A stretch of DNA of 64,000 nucleotides, taken from contig CP114481.1 in the NCBI GenBank assembly GCA_027186245.1, positions 630,001 to 694,000 on the forward strand. The letters are read 5' to 3'. Position numbers and translations under genes: made by a program. The DNA is from Coriaria nepalensis. Lineage: Eukaryota; Streptophyta; Magnoliopsida; Cucurbitales; Coriariaceae. Of this stretch, positions 11,913 to 24,100 are shown piece after piece (within the stretch, counting starts at the first letter, position 1; the number at the start of each line of letters is the position of its first letter). Below the pieces are notes generated by a model. The model had not been told where the DNA came from. It worked only from the letters and a program-made list of their open reading frames with translations, and ran no database searches.

Positions 11913-14153
11913 ATGGCGGAAGATTTTCATGCCGGGATTTGCGGCGAGAACTGGTGGATTAACTCGTCGAGAGGGGTCTTGACGGCGGCAGCTGGAGGGC
12001 CAACACCATGTACCATGGTTATAAATGATGTTAATGGAAACTATGGGTACTCATGGTCAGAAATTGGGGGCATGAAGGATATTATGTCTTCTTCTGATGA
12101 TATTCATGGATCCATAGTTTATCAAGAAACCCCGAAATCAGATCAGAATTCGGATTCGGCTAGTGGTGATGATGGCAGCAGCAGCATCTTGATTGATTCG
12201 AATTTTCAAACTATGGGTTTCAATCCTTCTTCCTCGCCAACTTCATATTGGAACCATAATTTGCTGTAAGTTGATTAGGTTAATCCGTACAACGTTTCGT
12301 TAGCAGATTATCTGTCTGTTTGATATATATTCTGGTTATCTTTTTTATCCATTTAACGTACTTTTTCCAATAAAAAAATGGGTTAGTTGCGATGCTAAAC
12401 TCGTATGTCGAATTGTTTTTTTAGCCATGGAAGTACTATTGAAAGGGAAGTAAGCGGTTTCGATCCGATGATTGGAGAAGAAGATCATATGGGAATCAAA
12501 TTGAATTATGATTCTTGTCGATTACTTCAAAAAGATTGGAGCTCCATAGCTAATGGTCTAAAGCCTATAGACTCAAGTCCTACTACTTCTTATGGGTATT
12601 CTTCAACATTGTTACAAACCATGTTTGATCTTGACCAACCACACCAAACCCATTTCAATAATGGATCAATTGGGGAAGATTCAAATGATTTGTCACTAAA
12701 TTGGTCGAAATTCTCAACCACCAAACAGTCATTAACAAAGCAACTACAACCTAGTGGTACTAGTAGTAGCACTAATGGTTTGCATTTCACCAACAACACA
12801 CCCTTTTGGGATGCTTCAGCGTCAACAGCTTTGAATGATCATGACATTAGCCCAGTACTTCTTCCTTCCACTCGATCACAATATTCAGCTCCGATGAACG
12901 AAGAGAAACCCGGAAGTCACAACCTCGTAACAAAGGTAAATTTAGACCCCATTTGTTACAGGACTATTATGTTTGTCGATTAAACACAATAGTGCTAATT
13001 CTTATGCCTATTGAAACTTGGTCTTCAGCCAAATACTTGTGAAGATGCAATTCAAGACTCGGCTTCAGCTGCGAAGAAAAGTAACAATAAGAATAACAAT
13101 GGAATTAGTTCTCATCAACAAGTACCCAAAAGGCCAAGAATCGAAACTCCATCGTCGTTACCAACTTTTAAGGTAAATTTTTAAATTACTTCTACTTAGG
13201 CTTGTAAATAATTTTTTGTCTAATGATTTTAAGTGTATATTATCATTCTTGTTCTTCTTTATTTAGTTTTAAGTGTATAAGAAGCTATATAATTCCTATA
13301 TATTGAAAATTTGTTACTTTGTTTTGAATTTGTAATGATCAGGTGAGGAAAGAGAAGCTAGGGGACCGTATCACTGCCCTCCAACAACTAGTTTCACCTT
13401 TTGGAAAGGTAAGCCTTTTTATTAATATATAATTCAATTTTTTGGATAAATTTTGTGTACCATACACTAATTAATCACAAATATATATACATATCCCTTA
13501 TACACGAACTTCGTATATACATTATTATAATTAATCGATTTACGGTGAATCTATCAAAAAAAATTCTTTATATATGATCCTTCCCATACTTTTTTGGTTT
13601 ATATTATCTTTAATTTCTGAAAAGATAATATTTTCTTTTTCGTTAATGATTGATCATGCCATCCTCATCTTCGACTTTAATTCAATTTCAGACTGATACT
13701 GCGTCAGTTCTTCATGAAGCTATTGAGTATATCAAATACCTCCATGATCAAGTCAATGTACGTATGCTTCACTATTATATATATATATATATAGACATAT
13801 ACATTTAGATCAGTCAATCGATAAATTTCTTCATTCAAATTGATACTACAGGCTTTGAATACCCCATATATGAAGAGTAAAGACTCTATACACCAGCAAG
13901 TACGTATTAATTTCTTTTATTTTCTTCTCTCTTCCTTATTAAGAAGTAACTTTAAATTAGTGATAATTAATAACTTATTAATTGTCTGTTTATAAATTTG
14001 TAGGGTTTGAGTTCAAACAATGTGAAAAACCCAGACGAGCAAACTGATCAAGATCTGAGAAGCCGAGGGCTTTGCTTAGTACCCATTTCAAGTACATTTC
14101 CAATTGCTAACTATGAAACTTCACCTCGTGAATTTTGGACGACCACCTTTTGA
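11913..14153 (+). CDS. bHLH transcription factor, bHLH112/bHLH123-like
   Basis: Seven exons were read: 11913-12265, 12425-12935, 13029-13172, 13343-13408, 13692-13757, 13852-13899 and 14004-14153. All borders are GT/AG and in phase, giving 445 residues. The N-terminal two-thirds is Ser/Asn-rich and probably regulatory, starting MAEDFHAGICGENWWINSSR. The conserved core spans about residues 325-385: VPKRPRIETPSSLPTFKVRK, then EKLGDRITALQQLVSPFGKT and DTASVLHEAIEYIKYLHDQV. This core lacks the usual His-Glu-Arg E-box contacts, as is known for the bHLH112/bHLH123/bHLH68 group. Three very short exons (66, 66 and 48 nt) split the HLH, which is characteristic of that group. The end TSPREFWTTTF also resembles the group's C-terminus. 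Arabidopsis bHLH112 acts in drought/salt responses. Assignment to one Arabidopsis gene is not certain. Confidence 0.9.
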
Positions 14154-16464
14154 TAGCAACGCCATGGATCATCTGCAATTAGAGAGAGAAATATGATGAT
14201 CAGAAGTAATGCAGAATAGTTAAAGTGATCAATCAATCAATCAATTAAGTAGTACTTATGGTTACGTAGTTATTATAAGGATGGTTTAGGAACAGGTACA
14301 AGTGCTAAATTCAGCTGAAGGTAACTACTCATGTAAGTCTTAATTAGTTGTTAATGGCTGAATTTAGCAGATAGGGTTTATCTAACTTTGGAGTACCCTT
14401 TTTGTTCCTGTTGATTGTACGACTTTATACTTGAGACATTTTCTTTTTTCTTCACGATATTGAAGGAACATAACTAAGAACAAGTGTGTTATATTTCTAC
14501 GTATATTACTGTTGAAGAAGGATATATTATACATGCATGAGGAAATGAAGGCATGGCCAATCTCAAATGAGATATAATGATATATCATCGTGTTGTTAAA
14601 AGAGTTCACGAGTCTATTTTTCTCTCATTTACTGAACTGATCATATTATTTTATTTCATTAATTTAAATAATCAGACTATTTTAGTCCCATTCACATAAT
14701 TTGCAAAATAATTTCCAAATTGATAGTCTAAAGAAGTCCAAATTCATACGGCCGAGATGGAATTCGAATTCAAATAAATCGATATCTTGCCGGGAAGTCA
14801 GTCCTAGCCCATTATTATCAGAATTGGTATGAGATTATAAATAAATAAAAGGAGAGAGACCAGAGACTAGCCGTTGAAGAGCCTAATCAAGCATTAAAGC
14901 AAACATGAAGGTTTAAAACAAAAGAGAATCACTTTGACAAATGACTAATCATTTTATGAAGAGATGCTTTACTAATGTTTAAAATCTATTTGTTTTGGTA
15001 TCTTTTAAGGACCCAACTTTATCATCTTTTTTTGGTGACCTTGAATTGATAGCTTGATGGAAATTATTACCATGCAATCGAGCATGGCTTTGTTCATGAG
15101 CATCTCTCCACCACTTGCTTCTCATTTTCAGGTACTGTTCTAGAACTTTAATTCTCGTTTTGACAAATAGAAATGAGCCCAAGACAAGAAAAAGGAATCA
15201 TAATTTGTGGCATCGTTGTGGGATTAGATTCCTTTGAAGAAGTCATGGTTGTGGGCTTTTCATGTTGGACAGCCCAAACCAAGAGAGGAACCGAATCCTG
15301 TCGATTTCTTAATTCTTTTCTTGGAAAATAATATTTCCACACAATGGATTTTTCGTCACACATTTACACTGAGATCTGGTCAGACCTGGATTCAAAATCC
15401 AGGTTCCAAAACGGATTGATATTGGGTTTGAACCAGAACCTAGATTTCGAACCAAAACAATGGTGGTGGTACTCATCGCCCGTGGTGGTGTTTGCATTGG
15501 CAGTGGTTCTCGGGGTTTGGGAGCTGACGATGGGCATGAATAGGTAGGGAGGGTTGGGTGTTGAAATTAAATGGGATCAAGATTTAAAACACGTAACAGA
15601 TACGTTTTCCAAAAAAAATGATATTTTCATTCTCCCAGATTGCTTTAGGTTACTGTAAAAATAGTTTTTGAAATATGACAAACTCTTACAAAAGATTACA
15701 AACAACGGTGAAATTTTGTTATGGAATATATTTGGTTTCTGACAATACGAAAACTGAGAAGAATATTGGATTATGTTCTCTACAGGTTTCTTTTATTTAT
15801 AGGTAAATTTTGTCACATATTTGTGAGACAATATAAACAGTATATTGTCTCACAAACAATGAAATTTCTTCGTTTTAACGGTCAGATATTTGAATTTCTG
15901 AAATTCAAACTCTAACGATAATTAACTGTTTTAACTATCAACTGTTTAACTAGTCGGTCAACCAACGTACATGGCAGCTGGCCGCCAAGTGCCAAGTGCG
16001 CCTCACTTATTTATTATTACAAATACTTACTATTTGTAATCACTTATAAATGTTTGAAAATGTTTCTCCCTTTCCAATGTGGGATGCATTTAATTACATT
16101 TATTAAGCATTTTTGGGCTTTGTGCCTTTAATGCATTTCACTTTAGCCGAAGGAAAAAGTCCAACATTGGGAACTTGGGGTGAAAATGAAAGAAAGAAAG
16201 AAAGAAAAAATTATTTGGCAAGAAAAAAGAAATAACAAAAAAAAAATGCAAGAAAAAAGAAAATTAATTAATTAATTGAAGTGCAATCTATTTTTATTAT
16301 TTTTTTTTCTGATATATGAGATCATGTTTTGTTGTGGTCCAAAATTTCGAACCATAAAACATAGATGATCGTTTAACTAACTATGTATTATGGTTTGAAG
16401 TATTGAGTTACTATGAGACAATATATGTATAAAATAGTGGTAATAGAAATGTATATGTTAAGAT
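14154..16464. other. bHLH 3' side and gene-free spacer
   Basis: 14154-14400 is probably 3' UTR. The rest holds short frames without any domain. Two similar motifs, TCCAATGTGGGA (about 16073) and TCCAACATTGGGA (about 16160), resemble the plant snRNA upstream sequence element and also motifs common in plant LTRs. AAAG-type microsatellite sequence lies at 16190-16206. Confidence 0.45.
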
Positions 16465-16775
16465 AAATATATCATAAAATATCAAAGATAAAATTATGAA
16501 TAATATGATTATGAGTTATCTAGATATATCACTTATAGAAAATAAAATTAGAAAGAGACATCTAACATAATTTAGTCATATACAAAGAAGACCAAATACA
16601 GTACCAATTCGATAAGTTTAGATTAGTAAATAAGTTGAGGGTATAAAAAGAGGAGTAGGCAATTGAAAACTTAAATAAAGATAATAGAAGAAAACATCTT
16701 AAATCTCAAATTAGATGATAATATATGAAAAAATTATATATTTTAAAAAATAAATATGTGTAGCCGACCTAAAAA
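16465..16775 (+). pseudogene. LINE-type reverse transcriptase, C-terminal relic
   Basis: The + strand keeps the very characteristic end of plant LINE-like reverse transcriptases in broken frames. It reads ISLIENKIRKRHLT*FSHIQ, then RRPNTVPIR, VEGIKRGVGN and, near the end, MCSRPK. The known pattern is ENRLRWFGHVQRRP...APVRR....V.G.KRGRGRPK.TW......K.....D..KWR..I.VADPT. Several stops are present. It is followed by an ATAATAATAATT tail-like stretch. It is a dead fragment. Confidence 0.65.
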
Positions 16776-17105
16776 ATAACGGGAATAAATTTTTATAATA
16801 ATAATAATTATTATGATATAAATCAACTTTGGATTGAGTGGGGCCTAACATTTGTCATGAGATTTAAAAAAGTAGTTTCAAAATTTTGGTGATCAATAAA
16901 ATTATGATGAATTTGGCTCAAATGATGATACCTTATCATGATTATTTTACCTTATATTAGAGTACTTTTTAGGTGGTCATGACTCGCAATACAGCCATGC
17001 CATCGGTTGTGATGGTATGGCTCAATAAGAATCGTAGAGAATATCTAATTTATGATTTAAAAAATTCTTCATTATTTTAATTTCTATTTATGTATGTCAT
17101 TTCAC

Positions 17106-17640
17106 AACAAGAATTAGCCAAACATTATTCTATATTATAAGAATTCATACTTTATTATTATTTTTAGGTCAATAACTTCCATATAAATCAATTTAAAATA
17201 TAAATTCATCCCAAGTCAAAATTTAATTACTTTTACACCCATTCATATTTACTTTATTATATTTTTATCCATAAAAATTAATTATTTTTATTTTAACCCA
17301 ACTTATCATCTTTTCTATCACACCCATCGCTTCGCTTTCACCGCCACCACTGCTCCCGAAAAGTGTTGAATTGAGATTTTGGGAGATATATATATATATA
17401 TATTTCAAAATTTTCAAATTGAAAAAATTAAGATTTTGTTTGGAGCGATGGCGGCGGCGGCGCCCTACAGCGATGGCGGTGGTGGCATGGATGTGGTGGG
17501 TTATACTTTAATATAGGGATCAAATTATATTTTAAATTGAGATATACAAAATTATTAACCCAAAAATATTAATTTAAGATGATAAAGTATGAATTTTTAT
17601 AATACGAGATAATATTTAGCTAGTTCTTCATAATACAAAA
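17106..17640. mobile_element. Second foldback/MITE element, ~535 bp
   Basis: The ends are inverted repeats. AAGAATTAGCCAAACATTAT at the left matches the reverse complement of the right end, AAGAACTAGCTAAATATTAT. AGAATTCATACTTTATTAT matches AAAATTCATACTTTATCATC read from the right. ATCAATTTAAAATATAAATT matches CTCAATTTAAAATATAATTT. The arms are about 200 bp. The centre has G+C-rich modules that are also inverted: ATCGCTTCGCTTTCACCGCC on the left faces GATGGCGGTGGTGGC on the right. There is no coding potential. A target-site duplication is not obvious. Confidence 0.7.
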
Positions 17641-19992
17641 TAATAAACGATCATTTACTCAAACATTAACATCTATACATTTTCAACATCCTTCCTTCAT
17701 TATGTTCAAAACAAGAGAAGAGAAGAGAAGACAAATACTTTTGGCCCGTTTGGCTGAATGCGACAAACAATTTTTCGAGATCATATTTTTGTTTTTTGAT
17801 TTAAAAAAACTTTCCATAGTGAACTTTATAATAATTATAAAAAAATATTCCTAATTTTTTTTGAAATACTATTTTCATTCTTCCAAAAAAAGAATGACGA
17901 TGGACTCTCTCTGTGGATCTGTTGGAGCTCGAAGCTTCCAACTCCATGGCGATGGAGTTTCTTTCTTTTTTTTTTTTTTTTGGAAGAATAAAACTAGTAT
18001 TATAAAATATTTAGGACTATTTTTTATAATTAGAAAAGTAAAAACATCATACCTAACCTACACTAAATCATATTGTACAAAAAACTGTATTTTGAAATCA
18101 CTTTTAAAAACATGTTTTGAAAACTCTGGTTTAAACATGTTCTTTCTGTTTTACATAATAAGGAGAGGGTGGACAAGAAATTTCTCTCTTTTGACTAACA
18201 GATTGACCATTTTCGTACTCAAATTCAATTATTGCTTCTTCTTTACAGAATTAAATGTAAGAATAAAAATAAGAATAAAAAGTATTTTTAAAGACCAATT
18301 CTTCCATTCAATCCATCATTGTGTTGTTGCTTTCCTAGGCAGACATAATTTAATAAGAGAGAAAATAAATTAAAAAGAGAAAAAGGAAAAGAAAAATGAA
18401 GATTTACTTGAAATGTGTCATTTAATAATAATCAAGAAGCTTCCTTGCTCCCTTTATTCTTAATCCTTCTTCCACAATACTATGATGTTTTTCAAACTTC
18501 TATTAAGTTATTTAATTATATGGAAACACTATTTTTACATTACAGACAGAATGAGATCAAAATTGAGCTCTTTTCCTTGTTCAGAATGAGATCACTCTAA
18601 TTATTTCTTGTTTCTCGAATGCAGTCACCCTTTTGTTTGAAGTTGAGGGCTTTTGACCTTCTGGAGCTGTTGCTTCTGTCTGCATTTCCAGAACTTGATT
18701 CTGTTTTCAGATAGTTGAAGGAAGAAAATGATAAATTTGGTGAATTCAAGGCGGATTGATCAATTCTTTTACATATTCTTCACTTCCAAATTGTAGTTTT
18801 TTTTGGGTCGATTCTCTTTTGGTGCTGTACAATGTAGTAAAGATGCTCAATTCAACCCTTTCTGAGGGGTTGCTAATTCATTCATAAATTTGTCTTCTGT
18901 TACAATCTCTGAACAGCTTCGGTCTCCAACTGAAGAGAAAAAGGCTCCATCTTTAAATCCATGGCTTGAGAATTCGTCTTTTGGGTTGGGTTTTTTTGTG
19001 TAAGTTAGCGTTCCAACAATCACTTTCTTTTAAAAGTAAGGAAGTAGGAATGAGAAATCTAGAAACTGAGGTAGTGAGATTAAGAAGAGCGAATGTTGCA
19101 GGTGTGCCCTGGATGGTGATGTTGTAGAAGGCGAGTGTTGCAGGGCAGATACACGCCACACGTTTTTTTTTTTTTTTTGTAGAATTATCTAATTATGAAT
19201 ATTTACGAGATGACATTTTCCCTTTTTCGGAATTTCTAATCTTGACCATTGGTTTTATTTTAATCCAATGATCCAAAAAGCATGTAAATTAATGTGTCTA
19301 TGGATTCTATCCTATTAAATAATACTAATAATTAAAAAAATATTGACATTAAAAAAATAATAATAATAATAATCAGAGATTTATAGGTTAGATTATTTCA
19401 TTAGTGATTCTCATTCATCCATGCTTGCCTTCAAAAATCTCTACCAGTATCAGTTATGCTGAATATAAAAATTAAGGAAGAAAATCAGCATGAAAATCTT
19501 TGTAGTAAAACTCTAGCGAACAGAGCTATATATAGTAAGTACATGAATATTTCAGACATAATCATGTTTCAGAAATGGTGAGGGTGTAATTACACTAATT
19601 ACAGACATTGCCATTGTCAATGTGTCTGGATCAAACCAACATGGAAGAAGAAGTTGGATGTTAAAAAAGATTAAAACTTTATAAAAATTGAGACCTAACT
19701 TACACAACAATTGCAACAAAAGCAATTTTTTTTTTTTTTTTTAAACCCTAAGAAAGAAAGAGGAGCTAGAACATGTTGTGTCATTTCATCTTATTCCCCA
19801 AATTTACAAGATCTTAATCTAAAAATCTTCTTCTTTTTGTACACAAAACTCTCCATCCAACAGAAACAAATTAAACCCACCCAAAAAAAAAACTCACCTC
19901 TATTGATGATGATGATGAGGAAGAGGATGAGCTTTAACTTCTCTGTTCTTTGTTCTTTTCAATTTGTTCTTCTATTTTTTGGACAAAAAATT
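17641..19992. other. Gene-free spacer downstream of PUB8
   Basis: No gene is supported. Long frames at 17861-18373 run through poly-T and contain no domain. 18600-19160 has a more balanced base composition and could be transcribed, but nothing in it is recognisable. The last ~250 bases should include the 3' UTR of the minus-strand PUB8 gene. Confidence 0.4.
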
Positions 19993-21132
19993 TCATCTCA
20001 TAGAGTTAAACTTGGATCCACTTAAAATCTGAATCAAAGTGGAAGCATTTCTTCTGATCTTCTCATTGTCATCGACAACCAAACCCATACAAATCTCTAG
20101 AACCCCTTCTCTTCTAGCTTCCATACACATGAACTCACTACAACAACAAATGGAATTCAATGTCATCAATCCATACTGAACCCCTCTCGAATTCCCGTTC
20201 TTCAAAACCCGAACCAAAATGCGAACAAATCCATTAACCCTCTCCATCTCTTCTCTCCCTTGCTTACATTTCGCTAACAGACCGAGCACCTCTACCGCCC
20301 TTTCCAGTCCTGATTCTGCGATTCTGATCAGAATCGGAACGGCTCCACACTCTACCACTCTCCGGCGATTCTCAGGAAAGGAACAGATCGTGTAGAGAGC
20401 GGTAGCTGATTCTTTCTTCTCTCTACCTTTACCGTTTTGTAAGAGGAGAACTAGAGCTCTAATCGCGTAGGGGTAAGCTCCGATTGTGGCCTTGTTGACT
20501 TCAACGACGGCTAAGCTCGTCAGCATCGTGGCCGCGACGGCACGAAAGTCCGGCGAAGGACCTTGTAGAACGGCAACGATGAGACCGATTGCACCTTCTG
20601 CGACTAAACCTACTTTGTTATCGTCGTCTAGGCTGAGATTTAGCAGCAGTGAAAGCGATTTCTCTTGAAGGCTGGACTCTTTCGAGCCGACGCATTTGAG
20701 GACTGCCGAGACGGCTCCAGATTCGGTCAGCTTCCGGCGAAACGCCGAGTCGCTCTTCGATAAGCGGGCGAGTTGGTTGAGTGAGTCGAGCTTGGCCTGG
20801 AGCGACGAGGAGCGGGAAGTTAGGGTGGAGATTAGGATTTGAGGTTCCGGATGGTAGGGGTGTAATTTCGGCGGGGAGAGGAGGTTATAATTGGAAATTA
20901 AGCTTCGCAGGGCGTGGTTAGGGATGAGGGAAGGTTGTTCCGGGAGGGGTACATTGGTAATTGGACAAGTGCGGTGGCCGGAATCGAGCCAGCGTTGGAT
21001 AGAGGGCCGGTCGAAGGTGTGACCGGAGGAGAGGATGACCGGGTCGGACATTATCTCGAGTGAAATCGGGCACTTGAAATCATCAGGGAAGTGAGTTACC
21101 GTCATATCTGAACTCGGTCCTTCTTCTCCCAT
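19993..21132 (-). CDS. PUB8: U-box ARM-repeat E3 ubiquitin ligase, PUB8-like
   Basis: This is a single uninterrupted reading frame of 379 residues. The U-box lies at about residues 14-88 and starts HFPDDFKCPISLEIMSDPVI, followed by LSSGHTFDRPSIQRWLDSGH and RTCPITNVPLPEQPSLIPNH. U-boxes bind E2 enzymes and transfer ubiquitin. Armadillo-like helical repeats follow from about residue 125 to the end, for example KESSLQEKSLSLLLNLSLDD and KKESATALYTICSFPENRRR. The domain order, length near 375 and intronless form match Arabidopsis PUB8 (AT4G21350, from memory). The start is the first ATG, and the conserved U-box begins only 13 residues later. It stands alone with no close neighbour. Its substrates are unknown. 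Confidence 0.9.
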   Translation of the reverse strand: MGEEGPSSDMTVTHFPDDFKCPISLEIMSDPVILSSGHTFDRPSIQRWLDSGHRTCPITNVPLPEQPSLIPNHALRSLISNYNLLSPPKLHPYHPEPQILISTLTSRSSSLQAKLDSLNQLARLSKSDSAFRRKLTESGAVSAVLKCVGSKESSLQEKSLSLLLNLSLDDDNKVGLVAEGAIGLIVAVLQGPSPDFRAVAATMLTSLAVVEVNKATIGAYPYAIRALVLLLQNGKGREKKESATALYTICSFPENRRRVVECGAVPILIRIAESGLERAVEVLGLLAKCKQGREEMERVNGFVRILVRVLKNGNSRGVQYGLMTLNSICCCSEFMCMEARREGVLEICMGLVVDDNEKIRRNASTLIQILSGSKFNSMR

Positions 21133-24100
21133 TTTCTTCTTTCTTTCCCTGTTCCGTCTGCGTCTGAAATTTGGGGAGGGTTTATTAAGGACGCGTTTGG
21201 CTTTTTGTGGGTCATATTAATTATTATAATATTCATAAAAAGCCCATACGTTTTGACTTTATTAAACAACTTGTTTTTCCGAAACGTCAAGTTTGGATAA
21301 TGGATTCAAACTCCAGTTTGGCCCTTGGAACTAGATCCGAGTCTTCAAGACTAGGTTTATAGATTAGCTAAATATTTTTATCATATTAATTTTATTTTTT
21401 AAAAATCTACATAAATTTTGAAAAAATACTTCACATTTGGATAAGTTACGGAGTAAAATCTCAATAAAAATATTATTAGAATTAAGAAATTTTGTTAATT
21501 CAATAAAAAAATATATTTTTAAAAATGTGGTGAAATTAAATAATTTTATGTTACAGTAGTATTAATAAAATATATTAAAATTTCTTATCATATTATAAAA
21601 AGTTAAAGATAAAATTTAAATTAATATCAACATCAAAAAGAAAGAATTAATGATTAAGTCATATTTTAAAAATATTTTATAATTAAATTATAAATATTAT
21701 ATATTTAAAAATTATTAATTTATATATCATACTATATTTATATAAATTTTTTAAAATATATTATATTATAAATTTAATATATTATTTCTGAATCAAAATC
21801 AGTAAAAAAATATTATTTAAATAAATTTATTAATTTATCGAAATTCTATTATACTTTTATATGTTTTTTTTAAACTTGTTTGTTATCGGCTCGCATGTAA
21901 ACATACCAGAATACCTTAATTCAAACATTTTTAGAATCTCATTTATCAAATTTACAAAATCTTTAGTAAATATATTAGAGCATGCATTCGTATCAAATTA
22001 ACTATCAAATTATTTAAATTTAACTTAATTTTAACTAATGACTCATGAGTTAATAAATTATGGTGCAGTGAATTATCAATTCATCATAATGTAAAAAATA
22101 TATAAATTTAGTCTCTCTATATGCATTAAAATTAAAACTTATTTTAATATATCATTTAATTTTCTTTCTCCTCTTATATTATTATTTTTATTTAAAAAAT
22201 TTCTCTTTTTTTTTAATTTTATTTTATATTTTATCATTCATCTTTGCTTTTACTTTTATTTTTATCTTTCCTCTTAAATTGATATATATATATAACCGGA
22301 TATATAATTATCTATAAAGTGATTAGCTTAAATTTTAAAAATAATATATAAACAAAAATTAGGGAATTTAATAATTAATCGGATGTGGTCATAGGAATTA
22401 ACAAACAAAAGAGATTTGAATTTAAGGTGTGTGCTTTGATACCTTATTGAGTCCGAATTACTAGTTGTCTATAAGTTAATACATCAAATTAATTTAAGAA
22501 AAGCTCCATGATTTCCGGGTCATTGATTACCCGGATACGGTTTCGTTCCAGAAAAGGTCATTTTAGTCAACTACACAAAGAGGCCAAGATGTAGAGTATA
22601 TATTGTTAGCTGTTGTCACGGGAATTATAATGTCATTAGTTCAATATAACTCATTATTTCAAAATTCACGGGCTTTAAAGCCAGTCCTCGAATGACAAAT
22701 ATACCCTCCTTTATCTATTGCATTGCCTAGTTGGTAGACATGACAAACTATTAGATGATCAGTATCGGTCGGAAGTTAACGTTTCCGGTAAATATTTTGT
22801 ATAAAGCCCCGGTTTAATTATTTGTCCGATCAGCTCACACCGACGATAAGCGGGTAGGAGGAGGGGCAGTGGACCGTTTTTATTATTATTATTATTATAT
22901 TTTTGTCCATGTAGTGTTGTAAGGTGTTACTTTTAATGCACAGAGTTTCAGAATGCACAGCAAAACGTAAAAAAAGAAAAGGAAGGGGTGATGGAGAGAA
23001 AGAAGAAAAGCTTTTCGTTACAGAGAGTGTGGTGCCAAATGAAGGGTCTTTAGCGGAGCTCACCCCTTTCTCTCTGCTTCTTCTGCTACTACTTCTGCTC
23101 TGCCTTTCTTCACCATCCAAAGTGTTTCAAAGTATCGGAGAGAAGGAGAAAGGCACTATCGGAGGTGGGCGGAGGAGCGGCGGCTCATAGGAGGAGAGAG
23201 AGTGAATGGGGGAGAGAGATAAGGAAGAAAAATCGGGGAGGGGCTGTTGCTGTACACTTCGGGAGAGTGAAGAGAGGGATGAAAAAAGATCAAAAAATTT
23301 TAAAAATCGTCTGAATCCGACTGGAATTTCCTCTTCCAAAACTTCTCGTTTATTTTGCGGTCGGCGCACCAACTAAAGTTTGATCTTAAGAAAAAAACAC
23401 CCGACTGAACTCCGAGCAAAATAGACAGGATCAGTCGGATTTTGATCGGAGCGATTTCCCTACACGTCGAGTTGGTTCATACGTGAGCCAGAGTACTACA
23501 AACGCGTCGGTTCTGATTGATACTTGGCCGAATAAGTTATGACTTGAAAGCTAAAGCGAGAGAGAAAAAAATAATCAGAATTAATTAGAATGACTAGGTT
23601 GCAATCAAAGAAAAGTCAAGCTAATCAGAACCCGGCTCTGGTAGTCTTAAACGAGCTTTGAGCTCGGTTAAGTTTTAAGTTCGAATTGAATTGACCAAAC
23701 AGTAACACCGGGGTCACCGGGAAATGTGTTTATACATATGTAGAAATAAAGTACACAAATATATGCAAAAGAAAAGGAAAGTATGGTGGTGGGAAGTGGG
23801 GACTAGCAAGTTAATAGCTGTCTGGTAAAGAGATGGCATGGTTAAATTTGTCAATAGAAGATGGAAAAGGGAAAGAGAGTAAAAGAAAGTGATGGAAGGT
23901 TTGAACGTGACTTGTTCAAAATTCTCAACCTCTTCTTTCATCATTTACTATTATTTTTGTTTTTCTCCATAAGAGAGAGAGAGATAATAGAAGTTATTTT
24001 CTTTGTCGTAGAGAGAGTGATAGAAACGTGTTCCACGTGGATTTTCATCCGTTTTTTGTCGTTCAATCCGTTTTTTCAGGTTTTGTTACGATTTTAATGG

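Noticed and set aside
17861..18373. 170-codon frame on the + strand
   Set aside because: It runs through a poly-T stretch giving repeated Phe, has no domain and has the codon composition of noncoding AT-rich DNA.
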